A stretch of DNA of 36,101 nucleotides from Blautia sp. (lineage in GTDB: Bacteria; Bacillota; Clostridia; Lachnospirales; Lachnospiraceae), in contig JALEHU010000116.1 of assembly GCA_022770365.1 (NCBI GenBank), positions 1 through 36,101 on the forward strand, read 5' to 3'. The notes under the pieces were generated by a model. The model worked only from the letters and a program-made list of their open reading frames with translations, did no database searches and was not told the origin of the DNA. Of the stretch, positions 16,976-24,652 are shown piece by piece (position 1 is the first letter of the stretch; the number at the start of each line of letters is the position of its first letter). The position numbers were made by a program, and so were the translations under genes.

Positions 16976-19900
16976 CTTCCGTTTCCTTTTCTATGGTAAA
17001 CATTTCTTTTACGTATTGTTCCTGACGGAGATACTGCTTCATTCTTCTGGAAACTTCCTGCTCTTTGTCCAGTTTTCTTGCAGACAGCATCTGGTTCAGG
17101 AGCTGATATTTGCTCATGGGAGTTCCGTCCACGCGGTTCATTGCAAGAACCCGCTCTGTGGTCTTATGGACTTTTCCGCCCTGCTCAATGCGGAAATAAT
17201 AATGCAGAGTTTCTCCATAAAACAAAGTAAAAGTCTTGGTAAAGATTCCCTCATAAACATTTTTCAGCGGTTCACTCTTATATTCTTTCCCGATTCCAAG
17301 TCCTGTATCCAGCGCATAAAATAAAGTCACCTTCGCCTCCGGGCTGGTATGATATTCCACATACGTCTTGTCATCCAGCTGATACGGGCTCAGAAGCTCC
17401 GGAGAAAGCTTCCTGTAAAAGGCAAATGCCCTGCCTTCTTTTACACATTCCTTAAGAAGTACTTTTTCCATTTCCACATGTCTGCTGTCTGTGACTTTTT
17501 CTTTTGCAAGTGCTTTGAGAAGAGCCATTCGGCAGACTTCATTCACAGGCCATTTCCGCTCATATGCATTTTCCAGGCATTCCCTGACAAACGGGCTCAT
17601 GGGATATTCCCTGACAAACACACCATAGGAGAGCTGCGTCAGATATGCTCCGATGATTCGTTCCTTGCCTGCCTGCTTCACATAAGAGCGCAGGATGTCT
17701 TCTCCTTCTTTGCGGTAATCTGACGTAAACATCAGAATGCCCAGAATCTTTTCTTCCAGATCATAGGTATCCATATCAAAGCCTCTTGCGCTTTTCCAGA
17801 TGGCAATCAGTTCATCTGCGGGTCCAAATCGGTACTGCATCAGATAATGGAGGATCACTTCATCGTATTTGCCTGCACGGTATACTTCACTGGAAAGTGC
17901 CAGAAGCTCCTCGTCTTCTGCCATTTCACTGCGCAGGATCATCCGGCTGGTGAGTTTCAGAAGACTGCCCCAGTCCACGCCTTCGTATCCGAATTCCTGA
18001 ATCACATACATTGCTTTTGCAAACATCCGTCTGGAAACCAGAACTTCCAGAAGTGTCCTGCGGTCCACGATGGTGTATTCCCGCAGATCCAGCGCCTGAA
18101 GATAATCATCCAGGTTTTCTTCCTGTGCATGAGCCGCGAAATAATCCAGAATCTTTCTGCGGGTATGCTTCCTGTAAGTGCCTGTATAAACATCAGACTC
18201 TGTCAGATACTGGAAAAGCTCAAGATTTTCACGGTTCAGTTCTGCATTTTCACAATAATGAAGAAGGACGCCCGGCTCTCTCACGCCTTTATCAAGGACG
18301 CGGGAAAGAAGTTCCCGTTCATCGATCATCTTTGTAACATTATAATCTACGGTAGATGCATAGCGGCGCTGCTTCTCATCCTGGAACAGGATCACGGCAT
18401 CTTCTGTATAGATTTTCGGATATGCCACACCCTGTACACAGGGATAAGCTTCCTCTCTTGCCATCTGGCTGTGGCGGACAATCACCTGCCGAACCTTTTT
18501 ATCGTCGCAGTATAACCGGCAGGTAAACATGAGACGGGCTGCCGCCTGGGCTTCCTTCGCATCTGACGGATCCATGCAGAATTCCTGATAGAGAGCCGCA
18601 TAGTTCTCATTGATCCTGCCTTCTGCCAGTTTCCGGAGAGCAAATTTACGGATATTTTCACGATAGCTCTCATACACACCCGGTTCTTTATCTCTGTACG
18701 CAATGACATTGGCGTAGAGATAAGCTTTTCTGGAATCTCCAAGTGTATTATCATTATATGTAAAATACATCAGGAGTGTCTTGGGCAGTTCTCTCTGATA
18801 GGAAGTGTCCATGGTCTCCACATAGTATTCATAAAGTCTGGTAAGTCTCAGTCCACGCTCCACTGCAAGGGAAAACCAGCGGAAATACTCCGGTTTTCTG
18901 GGATTCTCGATCATGATATATCTGCAGATGGCTTCCAGAGTGTCATCTGTGGGAAATGCCTCATATCCCATGGCAAGGGCTCTGTAAAGGCTTCTGTTGA
19001 AGGTCTTCTCATATCCGGACAGATAGGAAAGGCGCATCACAAGCTCCTCTGTGAGGAGGCCATTTTTGCCTGCAAAAAGAAATACCTGCACCCAGAATCT
19101 GCTGATCCGGTGAAGAAGAGACATATCCGAACTGATATAATTCCATGCTTCCAGATAAAGCAGCGGGCTTCTGCATCCCCGGTCAAACAGCTCTTCCATG
19201 AGAAAAACTGCTTTGGACGGTGTACGGCGATAAGCGCTGTCCATCTGAAGCTGCACCCACATCAGGATCAAACTGTCTTCTTTTTGCATATAGAAATTCT
19301 GAATCTTTCGCAGAGCCTGTACGCTGTCGCGATATATTCCCGTGAGACTGCAAAGATACAGATAAACACCGGCAAATTCCAGATCATCTCTGGAATAGGA
19401 TTTGTCACGGAACTGTTTCAGAATCCCGGCAGCTACCGGATCATTCCCTTCTTTGTGCAAAAGGTATGCCTCCAGCATCTGATATTCCGGATAACAGCAG
19501 CCGGCTTCACGAAGCTGGTTCAGTTCAAAGCGGGCACTTCCTGCCCAGGTCTTAAAATCCATGCTGCCGCAGCGGTATTCCATGTAATCACGCATCAGAG
19601 AAAGTTTATGTTTTTTCTCCACTGCACTGATATCAACGTTTGCTTTGACTTCTCTGGAAGCGATAACAGGATAAATCAGCTCCTGATAAGGGCTTTTGAT
19701 CACGATCTGCCCAAATTGTCTGCCTTTTCCCAGTTTCTCTTTGTGAATCACATATTCTGCCTGATAACTGCTTCCGATAAAATCTTCATCCGTCACCACA
19801 TGATGTTCCACTTCCAGGAAATCTCCTCTTGCTTCAATATCAAGACGAAGATGTCCCCATCCTGTCTTTTGAATATCAAACGATTCCTGAACGGATTCGC

Positions 19901-20516
19901 TGACTTCATAAAATTCTCCGCCGCTCTGTTTCAGAGAAATGGAAACCGGTTCCTTGTATCCCATGCTGATAAGGAATTCCTCCAGATGCTGGTAAGTCAC
20001 AGGCTGGACGGAAAGTCCCGCATACAGAGCTTTTTCTTTCAGGCTTCGGTTCTCCATGATTCCGGAAAAGGATTTATCTTTAAACAGACGGTATGCTTCG
20101 CGGAAATCCTTACGGGCGATCAGCTGGAACGCTTCCGGGTCATGAAGTTCTCCTGCAGAGCTTCTGATTTCTTCTTTTTCTGTTTCAATGGAAAATGGAA
20201 GCCTGTACTCTCCGATGTTCGTTGTAAAACACAGCCAGCCGCTTAAGGATTCTCCAGGCTTCATGCCTGTGGCATCTACACCGTAAGGCAGACAGATGGT
20301 TGTTCCTGAAAACCTGCCGAGCCCGGATACCAGTCTCCTGCTGGAAGAGGTCACGTATCCGCGGATGCGCTCGTTATTCTCTGTTCCGAAATAAAGATCG
20401 CCCCGTATGGTCTCTCCTGCTTTCAGTGTGACGGAAATCCTGTCCTGTGAAAACAGAAGTGCAGGATTTTCATATTCAAATTTTCCACTTAACAATTGTT
20501 CTATCTTTTTCTTCAA
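16959..20516 (-). CDS. Large multidomain repeat protein, DUF5717 family
   Basis: An 1185-residue protein I recognise as DUF5717-type, with no assigned function. It starts with TTG, 7 nt after AAGGGG, and no nearby ATG offers an alternative. Residues 1-115 and about 195-300 look beta-rich (SVTLKAGETIRGDLYFGTE, GFITSSSRRL-like turns; HLRLDIEARGDFLEVEHHVV). From about 300 to 1020 the chain is helical with TPR/HEAT-like character (DDLEFAGVYLYLCSLTGIYRDS, AIWKSARGFDMDTYDLEEK). A last beta-rich segment (VEYHTSPEAKVTLFYALDTG, TFTLFYGETLHYYFRIE) precedes a basic tail. No signal peptide or membrane helix is present, so it is probably cytoplasmic. It heads the operon and overlaps the ATPase-fold gene. 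It may be a large scaffold; that is inference. Confidence 0.85.
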   Translation of the reverse strand: MKKKIEQLLSGKFEYENPALLFSQDRISVTLKAGETIRGDLYFGTENNERIRGYVTSSSRRLVSGLGRFSGTTICLPYGVDATGMKPGESLSGWLCFTTNIGEYRLPFSIETEKEEIRSSAGELHDPEAFQLIARKDFREAYRLFKDKSFSGIMENRSLKEKALYAGLSVQPVTYQHLEEFLISMGYKEPVSISLKQSGGEFYEVSESVQESFDIQKTGWGHLRLDIEARGDFLEVEHHVVTDEDFIGSSYQAEYVIHKEKLGKGRQFGQIVIKSPYQELIYPVIASREVKANVDISAVEKKHKLSLMRDYMEYRCGSMDFKTWAGSARFELNQLREAGCCYPEYQMLEAYLLHKEGNDPVAAGILKQFRDKSYSRDDLEFAGVYLYLCSLTGIYRDSVQALRKIQNFYMQKEDSLILMWVQLQMDSAYRRTPSKAVFLMEELFDRGCRSPLLYLEAWNYISSDMSLLHRISRFWVQVFLFAGKNGLLTEELVMRLSYLSGYEKTFNRSLYRALAMGYEAFPTDDTLEAICRYIMIENPRKPEYFRWFSLAVERGLRLTRLYEYYVETMDTSYQRELPKTLLMYFTYNDNTLGDSRKAYLYANVIAYRDKEPGVYESYRENIRKFALRKLAEGRINENYAALYQEFCMDPSDAKEAQAAARLMFTCRLYCDDKKVRQVIVRHSQMAREEAYPCVQGVAYPKIYTEDAVILFQDEKQRRYASTVDYNVTKMIDERELLSRVLDKGVREPGVLLHYCENAELNRENLELFQYLTESDVYTGTYRKHTRRKILDYFAAHAQEENLDDYLQALDLREYTIVDRRTLLEVLVSRRMFAKAMYVIQEFGYEGVDWGSLLKLTSRMILRSEMAEDEELLALSSEVYRAGKYDEVILHYLMQYRFGPADELIAIWKSARGFDMDTYDLEEKILGILMFTSDYRKEGEDILRSYVKQAGKERIIGAYLTQLSYGVFVREYPMSPFVRECLENAYERKWPVNEVCRMALLKALAKEKVTDSRHVEMEKVLLKECVKEGRAFAFYRKLSPELLSPYQLDDKTYVEYHTSPEAKVTLFYALDTGLGIGKEYKSEPLKNVYEGIFTKTFTLFYGETLHYYFRIEQGGKVHKTTERVLAMNRVDGTPMSKYQLLNQMLSARKLDKEQEVSRRMKQYLRQEQYVKEMFTIEKETEDERNS

Positions 20517-20634
20517 AGTAGTTCCCCTTATCGTTCTGAAATGTGACGGTCAGTGTTCCCTGAAAAGAAAATGTTTCAACTTATTAATCCGGCTTTCCGA
20601 CACATTCCGCTAATATTCTTTGCTAATAGCAACA

Positions 20635-20663
20635 ATTATACATCACAACTTCCGCCAGTGCAA
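20635..20663 (-). promoter_or_regulatory. Promoter of the DUF5717/DUF5716 operon
   Basis: On the minus strand TTGCAC (20663-20658), a 17-nt spacer and TATAAT (20640-20635). The leader before the TTG start is about 110 nt. With the terminator at 20708-20739 this separates the operon from the sugar-kinase unit upstream. Confidence 0.85.
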
Positions 20664-20707
20664 GGAGACGATTGACAAGCTTTTTCCTGATTTCGCAGAA
20701 AACAAAA

Positions 20708-20739
20708 TGCCGTATGGAGAAAACAACTCTATACGGCAC
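20708..20739 (-). terminator. Intrinsic terminator after the ribokinase-like gene
   Basis: On the minus strand TGCCGTATAGAG pairs with CTCCATACGGCA (one mismatch) and is followed by TTTTGTTTT. It ends the epimerase/EAL/kinase transcript; the plus strand also has a T-run, so it may work both ways. Confidence 0.9.
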
Positions 20740-20787
20740 TTTTTAAATCAGCCTGATAATATGTCAGAAGCTGAATTTCCATTCAAT

Positions 20788-21681
20788 TTACATATCCTTT
20801 GCTGTCCAGTGAAGTACTTCTTCCCTCCCGGGAATGGATGCAGTGGCACCAGGGCGGGAAACAGCGATGGCGGAAGCTTTTGCCGCCAGATCAAGCCCCT
20901 CCTGAACCGGCATTCCGTCCAGAATGGAGGAAATAAAATATCCTGTAAAGGTATCCCCGGCGGCAGTGGTATCCACGGCTTTTACTCTATAGATTCCCTG
21001 TCGGCAGATGCCGTTCTCATCCTGATAGAGAGAGCCTTCACCGCCCAGGGTGAGAACAATTTTGGCATGCGGATAAAGTTCTCGGATCCTGCTGAGGATT
21101 TTATCCGGTTCTTTTTCCCCTGTGATCTGATATCCCTCAATCTCGTTTACAAGAAAGAGACTGATTTTTGAGAGATCACATGCTTCCAGCGCACTGTCGT
21201 ACGGTGAAGGATTAAGAATGATCATCATTCCTTTTGCATATGCGGCATCAATGATGTAATCAAGCTCATTCACTTCATTCTGGAGAAGGAGTATATCACC
21301 CTTCTCAAAAGAAGCGAGCACCTCATCCACAAATTCTCTGGTAATACTCCTGTTAGCGCCCCCGAAAAGCAGTATGCAGTTCTGTCCGTTTTTGTCCACC
21401 TGAATAACAGTATGTCCGCAGGGACCGGGAATTTTACGGATAAATTCTGTATTGACTCCATTTTCTGCACATGCCTGCAGGAGGATTTCTCCGCCATCTC
21501 CGATCATTCCCGCATGATACACAGGAATACCGGCTTTCGCCAGAGCAATCGACTGGTTCAGGCCTTTACCGCCGCAGAACGTATTTCTGTCCCTGGCAGC
21601 CCGGGTTTCCCCCGGCACAAGGATACTCTCAACCTGATATACATAATCCAGATTCAATGACCCAAAATTCAAAACTTTCAT
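20788..21681 (-). CDS. Ribokinase-like PfkB family sugar kinase
   Basis: A 297-residue cytoplasmic kinase that phosphorylates a sugar with ATP. The N-terminus has NFGSLNLDYVYQV and the PfkB signature 1 region FCGGKGLNQSIALAKAG. The anion hole/catalytic motif is VDTTAAGDTFTGYFI with the catalytic aspartate in AAGD. LTLGGEGSLYQ fits the nucleotide-binding strand of ribokinases. Ribose is the most likely substrate by similarity, but related pentoses or nucleosides cannot be excluded. It starts 7 nt after the EAL-protein stop, so it is co-transcribed with that gene and with the aldose epimerase, pointing to uptake and use of one sugar. The ribosome site (AGGTGA) is weak, consistent with coupling. 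Confidence 0.88.
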   Translation of the reverse strand: MKVLNFGSLNLDYVYQVESILVPGETRAARDRNTFCGGKGLNQSIALAKAGIPVYHAGMIGDGGEILLQACAENGVNTEFIRKIPGPCGHTVIQVDKNGQNCILLFGGANRSITREFVDEVLASFEKGDILLLQNEVNELDYIIDAAYAKGMMIILNPSPYDSALEACDLSKISLFLVNEIEGYQITGEKEPDKILSRIRELYPHAKIVLTLGGEGSLYQDENGICRQGIYRVKAVDTTAAGDTFTGYFISSILDGMPVQEGLDLAAKASAIAVSRPGATASIPGREEVLHWTAKDM

Positions 21682-21688
21682 AATTATA

Positions 21689-23611
21689 TCACCTGCTGTC
21701 TGTTTTCATAAACTCAATATATTGATCTTCCGGAAGCGGTTTTGAATAATAATATCCCTGAATGCGGTCAACATGAAGACGCTTCAGTTCTTCCACTATT
21801 TCTTCTGTTTCCGCGCCCTCTGCCACAATGCTGTAACGGGCTTTCAGGAACATTTCCACCAGAGAATGGAAAATCTGGCGTTCCTTCGGTGTCCCGAGTG
21901 CCTTGTCTGTCAGAGATTTATCAAGCTTGATCGTGTCAAACGGAAGAGAAAGGACACTGGCGAAATTAGAATACCCCATGCCAAAATCATCCAGATAGAA
22001 ACGAACGCCTTCCTCTGTAAGTGACTCCATAATCGCCCTGGCCTTCACCGGATTTTCGGAAATGACTCTCTCCGTAATCTCAATCTTGAGAATATCGTGG
22101 CTGACCCCGTATTTATTCAGGATTGTATCCAGCTTGTCCTTCATTCCTTTTTCCATAAACTGACGAATGGACATGTTAATGGTGATTCCTTTCAGCCCCA
22201 GCTCCGGATGTTTTCCTATAAATGCACATACTTTTTCCACGATGATCCAGTTAAGCTCACCTATCATTCCCGTAGATTCTGCCAGAGCAATGAATTCTGA
22301 CGGAGGTATCTGTGTTCCATCTTTGTCTGACATACGTGCAAGGGCTTCTGCAGAGCAGAACAGTCCGTCTTTCCAGCAATAGATCGGCTGGTAATAGACA
22401 GAAAAACTTTTATCCGCAATGGCCTCTCTCATTTGTTCAATAATGGATTTCTGCCGTTCCATCATCTTTCTGACCCGTCTGTCAAAATGAACCCAGCCAT
22501 TCTCGCCTTCTGTCTTTGCAAGACACATTGCATATTCCAGACGTTCAATGATCTGAGTATTGTCACTTTCATCTCCGTCCCAGTAAAGATCAGACACTGA
22601 TGCAGAAAGAGTGGATTTCATACCACCGATCTCCCAGGGTTTCATAAACCGCTCTCTGATATCAGCAACAGTACACAAATAAGAAGCTTCCGCATCCTCC
22701 TGGCAGATGATTGCAAATTCCAGACTTCCCACCCGGTAAGCTCTCGCTGCCGGAGAAATATTGTCCAGATATCGTGCTGCTGCATACAGAAATTCATCTC
22801 CATTCTTCTGTCCGAATTCTCTGTTCACGCGGCCGAATTTATTCAGACAGAGCATGATCACATGCAGCCTCTTCTCTGATTCACACAAAACTGCCAGATC
22901 CTCTACAAACGCTCCCCTGTTTCCCAGGTTCGTAAGATAATCCACATTATTGCGCCTGCTCTGAAAACTGATAAACAGTATCAGATCCACCATTGCAGCG
23001 ATCAGTCCGTTCATCATGATATCACGGCACACAAGCTGCCAGATAAGGATTCCACACACTACATAAGGAATGGAACGCATCGCCTTACGCATGGATCTGC
23101 TGGCAATCTCACTGTTTTTCAGATAACACAGTCCTACCATCAGCACCTCACATATCAGGACAAGATATCCCAGGAGATTCAGCGGTCCCCTGTAATATTC
23201 ATTATTCTGAAAGCTGAACAGGCAGTTGTTGAACAGATTTACTACTACAGCAGCAACTACGATTCCGTATAATGAATAGATCATAATTGATATTTTTTTT
23301 CTGCAAAAATGCTTCGGAAAATGCTCAAAAATCTGAAATGAAAGATAACTGGCAATTACTACCGAATTAAGGCTGGCCAAAAGATAGTTCAAACTGGAAA
23401 TAAGCATATTCAGCCAGACCGGGATCTCGTCAATACTGCGGATACCATATACGGACAGAACATCCATAGTAATAGCCGATAATGTCACATACAGACAGAA
23501 TCGAAATCTCTGATTCCCGGTATTGGCCGTGCTTCCTTCATCGAAACTATACAGCAGCAGCAAAACAACAATCAGCGCCGCCTCGATTTCCAACGTCAAC
23601 GAGAAATCCAT
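21689..23611 (-). CDS. Membrane EAL-domain phosphodiesterase with degenerate GGDEF
   Basis: A 640-residue membrane protein. About six to seven hydrophobic segments fill residues 8-215. The GGDEF domain (222-375) is degenerate: the signature is GSLEF (295-299) in AYRVGSLEFAII and the first metal aspartate region reads LCLNKFG, so cyclase activity is unlikely. The EAL domain (about 395-635) keeps SAEALARM, ITINMS, KIEITE, FYLDDFGMGYSN, IKLDKSL, VAEGAETEE and QGYYYSKP, which are the metal and catalytic positions, so it should hydrolyse c-di-GMP. The ATG chosen follows GAGGAAC; a GTG overlapping the previous gene's stop is less likely. It lies between an aldose epimerase and a sugar kinase, suggesting the membrane part senses a sugar or envelope cue. 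Confidence 0.9.
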   Translation of the reverse strand: MDFSLTLEIEAALIVVLLLLYSFDEGSTANTGNQRFRFCLYVTLSAITMDVLSVYGIRSIDEIPVWLNMLISSLNYLLASLNSVVIASYLSFQIFEHFPKHFCRKKISIMIYSLYGIVVAAVVVNLFNNCLFSFQNNEYYRGPLNLLGYLVLICEVLMVGLCYLKNSEIASRSMRKAMRSIPYVVCGILIWQLVCRDIMMNGLIAAMVDLILFISFQSRRNNVDYLTNLGNRGAFVEDLAVLCESEKRLHVIMLCLNKFGRVNREFGQKNGDEFLYAAARYLDNISPAARAYRVGSLEFAIICQEDAEASYLCTVADIRERFMKPWEIGGMKSTLSASVSDLYWDGDESDNTQIIERLEYAMCLAKTEGENGWVHFDRRVRKMMERQKSIIEQMREAIADKSFSVYYQPIYCWKDGLFCSAEALARMSDKDGTQIPPSEFIALAESTGMIGELNWIIVEKVCAFIGKHPELGLKGITINMSIRQFMEKGMKDKLDTILNKYGVSHDILKIEITERVISENPVKARAIMESLTEEGVRFYLDDFGMGYSNFASVLSLPFDTIKLDKSLTDKALGTPKERQIFHSLVEMFLKARYSIVAEGAETEEIVEELKRLHVDRIQGYYYSKPLPEDQYIEFMKTDSR

Positions 23612-23658
23612 ATTTGTTCCTCTTTGTATCGTAAAAATTTTTATGTAATTTGATACTA

Positions 23659-24555
23659 TCACACATCCATTTGTAAAGCAATCCTGAATGTATTTTTATA
23701 GATTTCTCCAGGCAGAAGGCTGTTTAAGTCTTCCTGCTTCTCCAGATCTTCCGTCACTCCTTTGCGGGACGGAAGAGAAGACCATGGCTCAATACATACA
23801 TATGGAGCCTCTGTACGCGGACAATGCCAGAATCCCACGTATCTCATGTCTTCGTATCTCACGGAAATGGATGTACCGGATTTCCTGCATTTCAGCACCA
23901 CATGTCCCCCTGTATTTTCCAGTACAATGGCATCCTCATCAAAAAGACTGTGTTTCAGGGAAAGCTTTCCTTCGGTAAGCCCGTGGTATTCCTCTTTTCC
24001 CAGTACAAAACAGTCATCGGAAAATTTTACTTTCAGCGGTTTTGCATTTTCTGCAAATTCCAGATAGTAATCCTCAAATTCTGTTCCATTTACAAAGGGC
24101 ACCTGAAATCCCGGATGTCCGCCAATACCAAAATACATCGTCTTCGTATCCCGGTTTTCCACTTCATAGGCAACATTTAATTCTGATCCGTCCAGCTGAT
24201 ATTTTACTCTGTAAACAAAGTCAAAGGGATATTCGGATCTCGTATTCTCATCAGACTTCAGTTCAAAACACAGTCCCTCTTCTGATTCCGCGCATGTCAG
24301 AACGGAATACATTACAAAACCGTGTATCTTCATCTGATAGCTCTTTCCCTGATAAGTATATTTTCCTTCTGTTAGTCTGGCAATATACGGGAAAAGATTC
24401 GGGGCGCTGTCTGCCCAGTATCTGTCATCTCCCTGCCAGAGGAGCTCCCGCTGTGCCTTTTTGTCATATACGGACTTCAGTTCTCCGCCTTTTTCGGAAG
24501 CGGTAATTCTCAGATAATCATTTTCAATTGTATGTACTGTGTATTTATTTTCCAT
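23659..24555 (-). CDS. Aldose 1-epimerase family protein
   Basis: A 298-residue soluble protein of the galactose mutarotase superfamily, closest in look to the LacX/YihR-like subgroup. Such enzymes interconvert alpha and beta anomers of free or phosphorylated sugars. Signatures: substrate loop FPYIARLTEGKYTYQGKSY, first histidine in MKIHGFVM, second in FGIGGHPGFQVPF, and the C-terminal catalytic glutamate in VCIEPWSSLPSR. All active-site residues appear present. It has no signal peptide, so it is cytoplasmic. It is the first gene of a three-gene unit with the EAL protein (gap 47 nt) and the ribokinase-like gene, matching a sugar-use role. The ribosome site is AAGGAACAGG. Confidence 0.9.
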   Translation of the reverse strand: MENKYTVHTIENDYLRITASEKGGELKSVYDKKAQRELLWQGDDRYWADSAPNLFPYIARLTEGKYTYQGKSYQMKIHGFVMYSVLTCAESEEGLCFELKSDENTRSEYPFDFVYRVKYQLDGSELNVAYEVENRDTKTMYFGIGGHPGFQVPFVNGTEFEDYYLEFAENAKPLKVKFSDDCFVLGKEEYHGLTEGKLSLKHSLFDEDAIVLENTGGHVVLKCRKSGTSISVRYEDMRYVGFWHCPRTEAPYVCIEPWSSLPSRKGVTEDLEKQEDLNSLLPGEIYKNTFRIALQMDV

Positions 24556-24607
24556 AATTTTTTCCTGTTCCTTTCCTGTATAAACGTAAATGTCTGCTTA
24601 TGCAGCG

Positions 24608-24638
24608 GATGCTGTCAGCAGGTGTTCCTGACAGCATC
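24608..24638 (-). terminator. Strong hairpin between the activator and epimerase genes
   Basis: A perfect 11-bp stem GATGCTGTCAG/CTGACAGCATC with a 9-nt loop, 14 nt after the ASKHA activator stop. No T-tract follows on the minus strand, so termination is likely but may be incomplete. Confidence 0.6.
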
Positions 24639-24652
24639 GGATATATGTATTC

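Noticed and set aside
19110-20246. A 378-codon plus-strand open frame opposite the large repeat-protein gene
   Set aside because: It mirrors the codon pattern of the minus-strand gene, has no ribosome site or recognisable domain, and the minus-strand gene has a promoter and conserved overlap with its neighbour.
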